Assembly: GCF_900626285.1 (NCBI RefSeq) | Contig: NZ_LR131148.1 | Span: 86,742 to 150,741, forward strand | DNA length: 64,000 bases | From: Intestinimonas massiliensis (ex Afouda et al. 2020) | Lineage (GTDB): Bacteria > Bacillota > Clostridia > Oscillospirales > Oscillospiraceae | Direction: 5' to 3' | In this document: positions 50,896-59,488 of the stretch, one piece after another | Layout of the letters: each line of letters opens with the position of its first letter | How positions within the stretch are numbered: the stretch's first letter is position 1 | Notes under the pieces: generated by a model | The model's database searches: none | The model's input: the letters and a program-made list of their open reading frames with translations, nothing else | Told to the model about the DNA's origin: nothing | Program-made: the position numbers and the translations under genes

Positions 50896-51684
50896 GTGCT
50901 GGAACTATGTACCCTGGCCAGCGGCTCCAGCGGCAACTGCCTGCTGGTGAGCGACGGGGCCACCCATATCCTGGTGGATGCGGGCATCTCCTGCCGGCGG
51001 ATCACCAATTCTCTGAAAGCCCTGGGGGTAGACCCCAAAGAGCTGGCCGGCGTGCTGGTGACCCATGAGCACACCGACCACATCGCCGGTCTGGCCACCA
51101 TGACCAAGCAGCTGGCGGTGCCGGTGTACGCCAGCCGGGGCACCGCCCGGCAGCTGAGCTACCGGATCCCCTTCCTGGAGGACCTGCTTCACACCTTTAC
51201 GCCGGGGGACAGCTTTTCCCTGGGAGGCATCGACGTGGAGACCTTTCCCACCTCCCACGATGCCGCCGAGAGCAACGGCTACGCCCTCAGCGCCGGCGGC
51301 AGGAAGGCGGCGGTGGTCACCGACCTGGGCCAGGTGACCCCGGCGGTGTCCGACGGCATCCGGGGTGCGGAGCTGCTGGTGGCCGAGGCCAACCACGATG
51401 TGGAGTGGCTCCAGTCCGGGCCCTACCCCTACTTTTTGAAGAGCCGCATTCTGGGGGACCACGGCCACCTGTCCAACGAGGATGGAGCCGAGCTGGTGTG
51501 GCAGGCGGTGGAGGGGGGCGCCCGCACCGTGGTGTTGGCCCACCTTTCCCGGGAAAACAACACCCCCCAGCGGGCCTATGACGTGGTGCGCTCCACCCTG
51601 GAGGGGCGGGGCGCTCAGATCGGCCGGGACGTGACCCTGGCGGTGGCGCCCCGGGCGGAGATCGGGGAGCGGTATTACATATGA
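50896..51684 (+). CDS. walJ: MBL-fold hydrolase, WalJ/YycJ type
   Basis: A 262-residue metallo-beta-lactamase-fold protein. LASGSSGNCLLVSDGATHILVDAG is the typical YycJ start, and VTHEHTDHIAGL is the metal-binding motif. Further ligands lie in TSHDAAES, EANHD and GHLSNEDGAELV. Relatives act in DNA metabolism or cell-wall and chromosome coordination in Bacillus-like species. I start at GTG 50896 behind AAAGGAG. It overlaps rlmH by four bases, a pairing well known from other Bacillota. Confidence 0.88.
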   Translation: MLELCTLASGSSGNCLLVSDGATHILVDAGISCRRITNSLKALGVDPKELAGVLVTHEHTDHIAGLATMTKQLAVPVYASRGTARQLSYRIPFLEDLLHTFTPGDSFSLGGIDVETFPTSHDAAESNGYALSAGGRKAAVVTDLGQVTPAVSDGIRGAELLVAEANHDVEWLQSGPYPYFLKSRILGDHGHLSNEDGAELVWQAVEGGARTVVLAHLSRENNTPQRAYDVVRSTLEGRGAQIGRDVTLAVAPRAEIGERYYI

Positions 51685-52169
51685 AGGGGATCGGCGTACA
51701 TATCATCTGCGTGGGCAAGCTGAAGGAGAAGTTCTACACCGACGCCGCGGCGGAGTACGTCAAGCGGCTGGGCGCCTACTGCAAGCTCCAGCTCACCGAA
51801 CTGCCCGAGGAGCGGCTGCCCCAGAACCCCTCCCAGGCCCAGATCGATGCCGCCCTGGAGAAGGAGGCCCAGGCCGTCCGGGGTAAGATCCCCAAAGGGG
51901 CGGCGGTCATCGCCCTGTGTGTGGAGGGGACCCTCCTCTCCAGCGAGAAGCTGGCGGCCAGGCTGGAGCAGTGGTCGGCAGGGGGTACCGGCAGCCTGGT
52001 CTTTCTCATCGGCTCCTCCTATGGCATGCACCCCTCCCTCAAGGCCCAGGCCAAGCTGAAGCTGTCCATGTCCCCCATGACCTTCCCCCACCACCTGGCC
52101 AGGGTCATGCTGCTGGAGCAGATCTACCGCTGCTTCAAGATCCAGGAGGGCTCCGGGTACCACAAGTAA
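51681..52169 (+). CDS. rlmH: 23S rRNA (pseudouridine-1915-N3)-methyltransferase
   Basis: A 162-residue SPOUT methyltransferase that methylates pseudouridine 1915 of 23S rRNA. It has VHIICVGKLKEKFY at the start, CVEGTLLSSE, FLIGSSYGMHPSLK (the SAM-binding knot) and the conserved end LLEQIYRCFKIQEGSGYHK. The start codon overlaps walJ (ATGA), so they are coupled. Length is normal. Confidence 0.96.
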   Translation: MKGIGVHIICVGKLKEKFYTDAAAEYVKRLGAYCKLQLTELPEERLPQNPSQAQIDAALEKEAQAVRGKIPKGAAVIALCVEGTLLSSEKLAARLEQWSAGGTGSLVFLIGSSYGMHPSLKAQAKLKLSMSPMTFPHHLARVMLLEQIYRCFKIQEGSGYHK

Positions 52170-52299
52170 AAACAGGGAAAATTTCACAGTTGCCTGCGAA
52201 ATGCCGGAAGACAGGGTGGATATGCGGGAGGCTTTGTGCTATAATAACCAAAGCAGCAATGCGCTGATCTGTGAAATTGAGGTATTGGAGGTAATTCCC

Positions 52300-54027
52300 A
52301 TGTCCTATCGTGACGTATATGAAAAATGGCTCAACAGTCCCGCCCTCAGCGAGGCGGAAAAGGACGAGCTCCGCTCCATCTCCGGCGACGAGAAGGAGAT
52401 CGAGAGCCGCTTCTTCGCCCCCCTGGAGTTCGGTACCGCCGGTCTGCGGGGCACCATGTGTGTGGGCCTGCACCAGATGAATATTCATGTGATCCGGCAC
52501 GCCACCCAGGCCTTTGCCGAGGTCATCAAGGCCGAGGGGCCAGAAGCCATGGAGCGGGGCGTGGCGGTGTGCTTTGACTGCCGCAACAACTCCGACGCCT
52601 TCGCTAAGGAGACCGCCTGCGTCATGGCGGGCAACGGCATCAAGGTGCGCCTGTTTGAATCCCTGCGCCCCACCCCCGAGGTGTCCTTCGCCGTGCGGGA
52701 GTACCACTGCATCGCCGGCGTCAATGTCACCGCCAGCCACAATCCCAAGGAGTACAACGGCTATAAGGTCTACTGGCAGGACGGCGCGCAGCTGCCCCCC
52801 CACCACGCCTCCGCCATCGCCAAGAAGATGGAGGAGCTGGACATGTTCGACTCCATCCAGCGGATGGACTATGACGAGGCTCTGAAGAGCGGCATGATCA
52901 CCCTGATGGGGGCGGAGACCGACGAGAAGTTCCTGGCCAACGTGATGGGCCAGGTCAATGACGAGGCCGCCGTGGAGAAGGTGGCCGACACCTTCAAGAT
53001 GGTGTACACCCCCTTCCACGGCACCGGCTACAAGCTGATCCCCGAGGCCCTCAGGCGTCTGGGCATGAAGCACGTGATCTGCGTGCCCGAGCAGATGGTG
53101 GTGGACGGCAACTTCCCCACTGTGGTCTCTCCCAACCCGGAGAACCCCGAGGGCTTCTATCTGGCGGTGGACCTGGCCAAGAAGGAGGGAGCCGACTTCA
53201 TCCTGGGCTCCGACCCCGACGCCGACCGTGTGGGCATCATGGTGCGCAACGATCAGGGCGAGTACATCACCATTTCGGGCAACCAGACCGGCGTGCTGCT
53301 GCTGGACTACCTGATCGGCGCCAAGAACCGCACCGGCAAGATGCCCGCCAATCCCGTGGCCCTCAAGACCATCGTCACCACCGAGATGGCCCGTAAGGTG
53401 GCCGAGACCAACGGCCTGAAGTGCTATGATACCTTCACCGGCTTCAAGTTCCTGGCGGAGAAGAAGGACAAGCTGGAGAACGCCGGGGAGGGCAAGGTGA
53501 TCTTCGCCTACGAGGAGAGCTACGGCTATATGCTGGGCGACTATGTCCGGGACAAGGACGCCGTCACTGCCTCCCTGGCCCTCACCGAGATGGCGGCTTG
53601 GTACGCCGGACAGGGCATGACCCTGTACGACGCCCTCCAGAAGTGCTATGAGAAGTACGGCTTCTACGGCGAGAAGACCCTGAACCTGGTGATGCCCGGC
53701 CTGGACGGCCTGAAGAAGATGGCGGACCTGATGGCCAATCTGCGGTCCAAGCCCCCGGTGGAGATCGCCGGCGTGGGCGTGCTTCAGCAGAAGGATTATC
53801 AGGACGGCTCTGTGGTCACCGTGGCGGACGGCAGCAAGGGCACCATGGAGCTCTCCGGCTCCAACGTGCTGCGCTACGAGATGGCCGACGGCACCAGCCT
53901 CATCGTCCGGCCCTCCGGCACCGAGCCCAAGGTCAAGGTCTACATCCTGGCCAACGGCGCCTCCAAGTCCGAGTGCGACGAGAAGGTGGCCAAGTATGCC
54001 GCCTGGGCGGAGAGCCTGAAAAAGTAA
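52300..54027 (+). CDS. Phosphohexomutase (phosphoglucomutase/phosphomannomutase)
   Basis: A 575-residue alpha-D-phosphohexomutase of the PgcA type, interconverting hexose 6- and 1-phosphates for surface-polymer precursors. FGTAGLRGTMCVGLHQMN, the phosphoserine loop VTASHNPKEYNGYKVYW, the metal loop GSDPDADRVG, the sugar-binding EESYGYMLGDYVRDKD and the C-terminal RPSGTEPKVKVY are all visible. The ATG at 52300 follows TTGGAGGT. A TATAAT lies about 60 bases upstream. Its terminator has been split by an insertion sequence. Confidence 0.93.
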   Translation: MSYRDVYEKWLNSPALSEAEKDELRSISGDEKEIESRFFAPLEFGTAGLRGTMCVGLHQMNIHVIRHATQAFAEVIKAEGPEAMERGVAVCFDCRNNSDAFAKETACVMAGNGIKVRLFESLRPTPEVSFAVREYHCIAGVNVTASHNPKEYNGYKVYWQDGAQLPPHHASAIAKKMEELDMFDSIQRMDYDEALKSGMITLMGAETDEKFLANVMGQVNDEAAVEKVADTFKMVYTPFHGTGYKLIPEALRRLGMKHVICVPEQMVVDGNFPTVVSPNPENPEGFYLAVDLAKKEGADFILGSDPDADRVGIMVRNDQGEYITISGNQTGVLLLDYLIGAKNRTGKMPANPVALKTIVTTEMARKVAETNGLKCYDTFTGFKFLAEKKDKLENAGEGKVIFAYEESYGYMLGDYVRDKDAVTASLALTEMAAWYAGQGMTLYDALQKCYEKYGFYGEKTLNLVMPGLDGLKKMADLMANLRSKPPVEIAGVGVLQQKDYQDGSVVTVADGSKGTMELSGSNVLRYEMADGTSLIVRPSGTEPKVKVYILANGASKSECDEKVAKYAAWAESLKK

Positions 54028-54051
54028 CGGATCAAACGAGAAAAAGGAAAG

Positions 54052-54075
54052 AAAGCCCCCGCCGCATCACAGAAT
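54052..54075 (+). terminator. Left half of the phosphohexomutase terminator, split by an IS
   Basis: The arm AAAGCCCCCGCCGCAT (54052-54067) pairs perfectly with ATGCGGCGGGGGCTTT at 55384-55399, which is followed by T residues. The 1307-bp IS lies between them, at the junction of loop (CACAGA) and right arm, with AAT duplicated. Confidence 0.85.
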
Positions 54076-54107
54076 TGAACAGGTCCAGTAAAAACGGACA
54101 GTGACAA

Positions 54108-54150
54108 AAGACCCCCTGATGTAGGAAAATAGACTACATCAGGGGGTCTT
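54108..54150 (+). terminator. Internal hairpin at the left end of IS copy 1
   Basis: AAGACCCCCTGATGTAG (54108-54124) pairs perfectly with its complement at 54134-54150 around a 9-base loop, just before the orfA start. It may block read-through into the transposase. Its arm shares GACCCCCTGATG with the host hairpin hit by copy 2. Confidence 0.7.
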
Positions 54151-54153
54151 GTC

Positions 54154-54468
54154 ATGGGAAAACGAAATTACACACACGTTCAAGTACTTCTGCCTGAAAT
54201 CAAGGCAATGATAGCAGAGGGGAAAACCCAGCGGGAAGTTGCAGAATACTACGGCTTTCAGGATAAACAGGTGGTAAAAAGGCTGCTTAAGCGTGAGCGA
54301 AGAAAAGAACGCAAGTTGGAAGCCGGCATTCTCCCGCGGCCCAAAGGACGGCCGAGGAAAGGCGTCGCACCAAGAGACATTGTGTCAGAGCAGGCCTATG
54401 AAATCCAGCGGCTTCGTATGGAGAATAAGCTGCTGCAGGATTTTCTGTGCTTCACAGGAAGGAAGTGA
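54154..54468 (+). CDS. IS3-family transposase OrfA, copy 1
   Basis: A 104-residue DNA-binding protein. A helix-turn-helix lies at about 20-45 (IAEGKTQREVAEYYGFQDKQVVKRLL), then a basic stretch (KGRPRKG) and a leucine-zipper-like C-terminus (QRLRMENKLLQDFLCF). Its end overlaps orfB in the -1 frame. A TTTT at 54441-54444 lies in the only stretch where both frames are open, so a -1 ribosomal shift there could make the OrfAB fusion (inference). Confidence 0.9.
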   Translation: MGKRNYTHVQVLLPEIKAMIAEGKTQREVAEYYGFQDKQVVKRLLKRERRKERKLEAGILPRPKGRPRKGVAPRDIVSEQAYEIQRLRMENKLLQDFLCFTGRK

Positions 54469-55322
54469 GGGCAAGGGTAAAATACCATGTCATATATCGT
54501 CACAGAACCGAGCATCCAGTGGCAGTCATGTGTAAATTCTTTGTAGTATCCAGAAGCGGCTACTACGCCTTTGTCTATCGCCTGGGCAGACCAGAAAAGG
54601 ATGCCACTCTTGCGGAAATGATTGCACGGCAGCGGGAACGCACCTTGCGTACCTACGGGTACCGGCGGATGTGGATATGGCTGAAAAGTCAGAATATTTT
54701 CTGTAATCCCAAAACTGTGCTGCGAATTATGAAAAAGTACGATCTGCTGTCTGAAATCCGCCGCCGCAGGAAATGGCAGCAAATGGGGCAGCAGGTTCAC
54801 AGGTACAAAAATCTTCTCAACCGGCAGTTTTATGCGGACAAGCCCAACAGCAAATGGGTAACGGACATCTCCTATATCCACACCAACCAGGGCGTACTAT
54901 ACCTGTCCATGATCCGGGATCTCTATGACAACAGCATTGTGGCCTACAAAACCGGAACGGAACAAACGGTGAATCTGGTTCTGGACACCATTCATCTTGC
55001 CATGAGGCGAGAGAAAAAGAAGGTCGCTGCGGAGCTGCAACTCCACAGCGACCAGGGTGCTCAGTACGCCTCACAAGCATATTTTGAGCTGACTCAAACA
55101 TACGGCATTACGCCGTCTATGTCAAGATGCGGAAACCCTTATGACAATGCCATGGCAGAGAATTTTTTCTCTATCCTCAAAACAGAATGTATTTACCGAC
55201 ACAAACCTGCCTCTTTCTCTGAGGCTAACGAGATGATTGACCGTTACATCCAGTTTTACAAGCATGAGCGCATCCAGTTGAAAACTGGAGAGGCGCCGCT
55301 TGCGCGACGCCTCTCCTCCTAA
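54447..55322 (+). CDS. IS3-family transposase OrfB (DDE integrase), copy 1
   Basis: A 291-residue integrase-core protein. An N-terminal HTH_21-type region (RTYGYRRMWIWLK) precedes the catalytic domain with D in WVTDISYI, D in LHSDQGAQY and E in NAMAENFFSILK. The last two are separated by 35 residues, the classic DD(35)E spacing. The start is GTG, or the protein is made only as an OrfAB fusion. Compared with copy 2 it has scattered substitutions, for example VVSRSG for GVSRSG. Confidence 0.93.
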   Translation: MLHRKEVRARVKYHVIYRHRTEHPVAVMCKFFVVSRSGYYAFVYRLGRPEKDATLAEMIARQRERTLRTYGYRRMWIWLKSQNIFCNPKTVLRIMKKYDLLSEIRRRRKWQQMGQQVHRYKNLLNRQFYADKPNSKWVTDISYIHTNQGVLYLSMIRDLYDNSIVAYKTGTEQTVNLVLDTIHLAMRREKKKVAAELQLHSDQGAQYASQAYFELTQTYGITPSMSRCGNPYDNAMAENFFSILKTECIYRHKPASFSEANEMIDRYIQFYKHERIQLKTGEAPLARRLSS

Positions 55323-55382
55323 AACTTCATCTTTCCTACCAGGGCTCTTTTTTGTACTGTCCGCACAATCTGGGGCAGTTCA

Positions 55383-55404
55383 AATGCGGCGGGGGCTTTT
55401 TGTC
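55383..55404 (+). terminator. Right half of the split phosphohexomutase terminator
   Basis: ATGCGGCGGGGGCTTT (55384-55399) plus the following T residues complete the terminator whose left arm is at 54052-54067. Confidence 0.85.
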
Positions 55405-55583
55405 AGATCGTGTGGAAACATTTTTGGGTGAGATTGGAAACTTTTTGCCGAGATTGCCCGTCTAAAGGGCAGGCAAAAAAATTTAAGGTTTCCTTAAGAA
55501 CTTGTCATTGGTTTGTAAATCTAACCGGTGCCCACTGTGATAAAATCAAGCTGAGGTCATTGTAAAACAAGGAGGATATCGAC
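55405..55583 (+). promoter_or_regulatory. Upstream region of the MacA/MacB-like operon
   Basis: A low-GC intergenic stretch. It holds an inverted repeat TTAAGG-TTT-CCTTAA (55483-55497), which could be an operator, and a -10-like TAAAAT (55541-55546) without a good -35. A GCCC/GGGC hairpin lies at about 55453-55472. The AAGGAGG ribosome site of the next gene is at its end. Confidence 0.35.
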
Positions 55584-57569
55584 ATGGCTCAACAGCAGAC
55601 GCCCGTGATGGAGCAGGTCCCGCAGGCCGGCGGCAGCACGCCCGCTGTCCCCAAGGGGCCCAAGAAGAAGCACCGCGGAAAGGGTAAGATGATCGCGGGG
55701 CTCCTGATTCTGGCCGCAGTCATCATAGCGGTGGCTGTGGTTCTGTGGTACTTCGTATTCCGTGAGACCGGCGACAAGGGTGAGGTCATGACGGGTACCG
55801 TGGAATACGGGTCCATCCAGGCTACGGTGGAGGGCTCCGGTATGACCAAGGCCCGCAACTCTGCCAGCGTTACCCCAGGCAGCGGTACTATTCTGGAGCT
55901 GTATGTCCACGAGGGCGACCAGGTCACTGAGGGCCAGCAGCTCTACAAGATGGACGACACCACCGCCCGGGAGGCGGTGACCGCCGCCCAGGAGACGGTG
56001 GACAACGCCCAGAAGGACCTGCAGTCGGTGTACGACAAGATCGCCGAGCTCACTGTCAAGGCGCCCCACAGCGGCAACCTGCGGGATGTGGCCGACCTGA
56101 AGGTGGGCGATACCGTCAACGAGGGGGACACCATCGCCACCATCGTCAACGACACCAAGCTGCGTCTGTCCCTCTACTACAGCTACGCCTATGAGGGGCA
56201 GATCAAGGTGGGGCAGACCGCCCAGATCTCCATCCCCTCCATCATGGATTCCCGCACCGGCACGGTGGAGAAGATCAACAAGGTCCGCTTTGTCTCCCCC
56301 GAGGGAGCCACCCACTTTGAGGTGGTCTTTGTACTGGACAATCCGGGCACCCTCACCGAGGGGATGGAGGCCTCCGCCGCCCTTACCGCGGCCGACGGCA
56401 GCCCCATCTACGCCTATCAGAACGGCAAGCTGGAGTTCTATGAGACCACGGTGGTAAAGGCCAAGGCCTCCGGCCCGGTGGAGCAGTTCAGCCTGATGAA
56501 CTACGCCGACGTGAAGGCGGGACAGGTCATGGTCAAGCTGGGCGCCAAGAACACCGACGATGAGATCTCCCAGAAGGAGGAGGCCCTGAAGGCCGCTCAG
56601 GAGAAGCTGAAGACGGCCAATGACGAGCTGGGCAAGTACAACGCCACCGCCCCCATCTCCGGCACTGTCCTGTCCTGCAGCCTCCAGGAGGGGGCGGATG
56701 TCCAGAGCGGCCAGGGCATCACCATTGCCGATACCGCCCAGATGATCATTGAGATCAGCGTGGATGAGCGCAACGCCCGCTACATCAAGACCGGCATGAT
56801 GGTCAACATCGACCAGTACGGCACCCCCTATATGGGCGTGGTGGAGAGCGTGTCCATGACCGCCTCCGGCGAGAACGGCGTGGCCAGCGTCCCCGCGGTG
56901 GTGACGGTGGATAACTTCGACGGCTCCATGATCCCCGGTACTTATGTCAGCTACTCCTTCGTAGCCAGCGAATCGGACAACTGTCTGGTGGTGCCCATCC
57001 AGGCGGTGAAATACGTCAGCTTTGACAATGTGACCCTGCCGGACACCCTGGATGCCGCCCCGTCGGAGGACGGAGACATGTACGGCGATGCGGACGGCAT
57101 GACGGACGGCATGACGGACGGCGATATGCTGCCCGAGGATGGCATGACCGACGGCGATATGCTGCCCGAGGACGGCATGACAGACGGCGACATGCTGCCT
57201 GCGGATGGCGGCTCCATCGCAAGCGACGGCGACATGGCGGTGGCGCAGCGCTATACCGGCGGCGCCTTTGCCAGACGCCTGATGGCGGTGGCCATGCCCG
57301 CGCCGGGGATGGACGGGGGTATGGACGCCGGTATGGGCACCGCGGGCGGCACCGGAGACAGCCCCAGCGCTATTGTCTGGGTCCAGTCCGACGAGCCTCC
57401 GGTCAACGCCATTCTGGAGCCCGATCCTGCCTGGGAGCAGCCCGAGGGCTTTTGGGCGGTGCCGGTGACCATCGGCCTGAACGACAACTCCCAGGTGGAG
57501 ATCGTCCGGGGCCTGTCCCAGGGCCAGGTGGTATTCCTGGGCTATCAGGACCCCAACCAGATGTATTAA
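55584..57569 (+). CDS. HlyD/MacA-type efflux adaptor with acidic repeat tail
   Basis: A 661-residue membrane-fusion-type protein for an ABC exporter. One N-terminal membrane helix (about 35-57) anchors it. The barrel-sandwich and beta-barrel regions follow (SGTILELYVHEGDQVTEGQQLY; APHSGNLRDV), with a second helical pair and lipoyl-like half (EEALKAAQEKLKTANDELGKY; APISGTVLSCSLQEGADV). Near 509-541 are three perfect-to-near-perfect 11-residue repeats, GMTDGDMLPED, absent from ordinary MacA proteins. The ABC ATPase follows 12 bases on, so it serves that transporter. With no outer membrane, the adaptor may reach through the cell wall. Confidence 0.87.
   Translation: MAQQQTPVMEQVPQAGGSTPAVPKGPKKKHRGKGKMIAGLLILAAVIIAVAVVLWYFVFRETGDKGEVMTGTVEYGSIQATVEGSGMTKARNSASVTPGSGTILELYVHEGDQVTEGQQLYKMDDTTAREAVTAAQETVDNAQKDLQSVYDKIAELTVKAPHSGNLRDVADLKVGDTVNEGDTIATIVNDTKLRLSLYYSYAYEGQIKVGQTAQISIPSIMDSRTGTVEKINKVRFVSPEGATHFEVVFVLDNPGTLTEGMEASAALTAADGSPIYAYQNGKLEFYETTVVKAKASGPVEQFSLMNYADVKAGQVMVKLGAKNTDDEISQKEEALKAAQEKLKTANDELGKYNATAPISGTVLSCSLQEGADVQSGQGITIADTAQMIIEISVDERNARYIKTGMMVNIDQYGTPYMGVVESVSMTASGENGVASVPAVVTVDNFDGSMIPGTYVSYSFVASESDNCLVVPIQAVKYVSFDNVTLPDTLDAAPSEDGDMYGDADGMTDGMTDGDMLPEDGMTDGDMLPEDGMTDGDMLPADGGSIASDGDMAVAQRYTGGAFARRLMAVAMPAPGMDGGMDAGMGTAGGTGDSPSAIVWVQSDEPPVNAILEPDPAWEQPEGFWAVPVTIGLNDNSQVEIVRGLSQGQVVFLGYQDPNQMY
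57108..57206 (+). repeat. Three tandem 33-bp repeats inside the adaptor gene
   Basis: Units at 57108-57140, 57141-57173 and 57174-57206 encode GMTDGDMLPED, GMTDGDMLPED and GMTDGDMLPAD. A shortened unit (GMTD) precedes them. Such in-frame repeats can change in number by slippage. Confidence 0.9.
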
Positions 57570-57581
57570 GAGGGCGGAATC

Positions 57582-58277
57582 ATGCTCATTGATGTAAAAA
57601 ACCTCTTTAAGATCTATCATGAGGGGGAGGAGAGCGAGGTGCGGGCCCTGGACGGGGTCTCTCTGGAGATCGACCGGCGGGAATTCGTGGCCATCATCGG
57701 CCAGTCCGGCTCCGGCAAGTCCACTCTGATGAACATTCTGGGCTGCCTGGACATCCCCACCTACGGGGACTACCACCTGGACGGGGTGGACGTCACCGAA
57801 CTCTCCGACCGGCAGCTGGCCCACATCCGCAACAAGCAGATCGGCTTTATCTTCCAGGGCTTCAACCTGATCCCGGCCCTCAACGCCTGGGAGAACGTGG
57901 AGCTCCCCCTGATCTACCAGGGGGTGCCCGCATCCAGGCGGGCCGACCGGGTGGAGGCCGCTCTGGAGCGGGTGGGCCTGGCCGACCGGGCGGACCACAA
58001 GCCCAGCGAGATGTCCGGCGGCCAGCAGCAGCGGGTGGCCATAGCACGGGCCATCGCCACCCAGCCCCCCATCATCATGGCCGACGAGCCAACCGGCGCC
58101 CTGGACTCCAAAACCGGCCGGCACGTGCTGGAGATCCTCCACGGGCTCCATGAGGAGGGCACCACCGTTATCCTCATTACCCATGACAACGGCATCGCCG
58201 CTACTGCCGAGCGGGTTATCCGAATCTCCGACGGGCACATCCTCTACGACGGAGACAGAGAGGGGGCCTTTTCGTGA
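57582..58277 (+). CDS. ABC transporter ATPase, MacB/LolD type
   Basis: A 231-residue nucleotide-binding protein that powers the adjacent permease. Walker A GQSGSGKST, the Q-loop GFIFQGFNLIPALNAWENVELPL, the signature MSGGQQQRVAIARA, Walker B IIMADEPTGALDS and the H-loop histidine in ILITHDN are all intact. The pattern fits the MacB/LolD group, which works by mechanotransmission and not by a transmembrane channel. It overlaps the permease gene by four bases. Confidence 0.95.
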   Translation: MLIDVKNLFKIYHEGEESEVRALDGVSLEIDRREFVAIIGQSGSGKSTLMNILGCLDIPTYGDYHLDGVDVTELSDRQLAHIRNKQIGFIFQGFNLIPALNAWENVELPLIYQGVPASRRADRVEAALERVGLADRADHKPSEMSGGQQQRVAIARAIATQPPIIMADEPTGALDSKTGRHVLEILHGLHEEGTTVILITHDNGIAATAERVIRISDGHILYDGDREGAFS

Positions 58278-59476
58278 ATCTGACGCAGGCCTTCAAGATC
58301 GCCATCAAATCCATTGCGGCCAAAAAGGCCCGCTCCGCTCTCACCATGCTGGGCGTCATCATCGGCCTGGCGGCGGTCATTATCCTGGTGTCCTACGCCG
58401 AGGGCCAGAACCAGCAGATGCGGGCCTACTATGAGAGCCTGGGCAGCAACGTCATCAACATCAACGCCTACAGCTGGGACAGCAAGGGCATTTCCGATGA
58501 GCTGTACGACTACTGCAAGGAGCTGGATGAGTACATCGTGGGCTTCACCCCGGTGGTGCAGATGTACAACCAGACCGTGGTCAAATACGGCGCCAAGACC
58601 CTGGACAACTACAACAGCCCCTGGGAGGAGAGCCCCCAGGTGATGATGGGCAACCAGGACTTTTCTCTGTGCAACAACTTCACCGTAGCCAAGGGCCGGG
58701 ACATCGCCTACCTGGATGTGGAGCGGTACAACCAGGTGTGCGTGCTGGGCTCCAAGATCGCGGAACTGCTGTTCAACTACATCGACCCCATCGGCCGGGA
58801 CATCACCATCAACGGCGTACCCTTTGAGGTGGTGGGGGTCTACCAGGAAAAGGACCCCAACAACCTGTCCGGCATGGATCGCTACATCGTCCTGCCCTAC
58901 ACCGCAAACCGGGTGCTGAACAAATCTACCCAGATGGACACCTTTGTGGCCAAGGCAAGGGACGCCCAGGCCACCAAGATGGGCGTGGGCCTGCTGCAGG
59001 GCTACCTGGACAGCCTGCTGGGCCAGGGCAGCGGCTATGTGGGCACCCCCAACCAGTGGCAGGAGGAGGGCGACGAGCAGATCAAGTTGCAGCAGCGCTT
59101 CCTGGGCGGCATCGCCGCCATCTCCCTGGCGGTGGGCGGCATCGGCATTATGAACATCATGCTGGTCACCGTCACCGAGCGCACCCGGGAGATCGGCATC
59201 CGCAAGGCCATCGGCGCCGAGCGGAAGAGCATCATCGCCCAGTTCCTCATTGAGGCCTGTATGATCTGCGGCATCGGCGGCATCTTTGGTATCGCCGTAG
59301 GCTATATCGGTACCCTGATCGTGGGGAAAGCGTCCTTCAATTTGATCCTGTTGCCAAGCCCGGGCATCACCGTTGGTGCCTTCCTCATCTCGGTGGCCCT
59401 GGGCATCGGTTTTGGACTTTACCCCGCCATCAAAGCATCCGGCCTCCAGCCGGTGGACGCCCTGCGGGCGGAATAA
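58274..59476 (+). CDS. ABC transporter permease, MacB/FtsX type
   Basis: A 400-residue permease with the MacB layout: one N-terminal membrane helix (SALTMLGVIIGLAAVIILVSY), a large extracytoplasmic domain (about 45-270), and three helices near the C-terminus. The segments GGIGIMNIMLVTVTERTREIGIRKAIGA and IKASGLQPVDALRAE are hallmarks of the family. With the adaptor and ATPase it forms an exporter of unknown cargo, perhaps a peptide or lipopeptide. The SLH gene 12 bases downstream may help to attach the complex to the wall. Confidence 0.94.
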   Translation: MNLTQAFKIAIKSIAAKKARSALTMLGVIIGLAAVIILVSYAEGQNQQMRAYYESLGSNVININAYSWDSKGISDELYDYCKELDEYIVGFTPVVQMYNQTVVKYGAKTLDNYNSPWEESPQVMMGNQDFSLCNNFTVAKGRDIAYLDVERYNQVCVLGSKIAELLFNYIDPIGRDITINGVPFEVVGVYQEKDPNNLSGMDRYIVLPYTANRVLNKSTQMDTFVAKARDAQATKMGVGLLQGYLDSLLGQGSGYVGTPNQWQEEGDEQIKLQQRFLGGIAAISLAVGGIGIMNIMLVTVTERTREIGIRKAIGAERKSIIAQFLIEACMICGIGGIFGIAVGYIGTLIVGKASFNLILLPSPGITVGAFLISVALGIGFGLYPAIKASGLQPVDALRAE

Positions 59477-59488
59477 AGGAGAGAGACT

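Larger units (their letters stand above)
54076..55382 (+). mobile_element. IS3-family insertion sequence, copy 1 (1307 bp)
   Basis: A complete element with imperfect ~27-bp ends (TGAACAGGTCCAG...CGGACAGT left; TGAACTGCCCCAG...CGGACAGT when the right end is inverted). The ends begin TG and finish CA. It is flanked by the 3-bp duplication AAT (54073-54075 and 55383-55385). It encodes overlapping orfA and orfB. A second copy of identical length lies at 61878-63184 in opposite orientation. It is inserted at the loop of the phosphohexomutase terminator. Confidence 0.93.

Noticed and set aside
54028..54075. Defence or cargo genes carried by the IS pair as a composite transposon
   Set aside because: The bracketed genes are a normal chromosomal exporter operon with similar base composition, and each IS copy has its own target duplication, so each inserted on its own.
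57108..57206. 33-bp tandem repeats as a CRISPR array
   Set aside because: The units are adjacent without spacers and stay in frame within the adaptor gene; they are a coding repeat.
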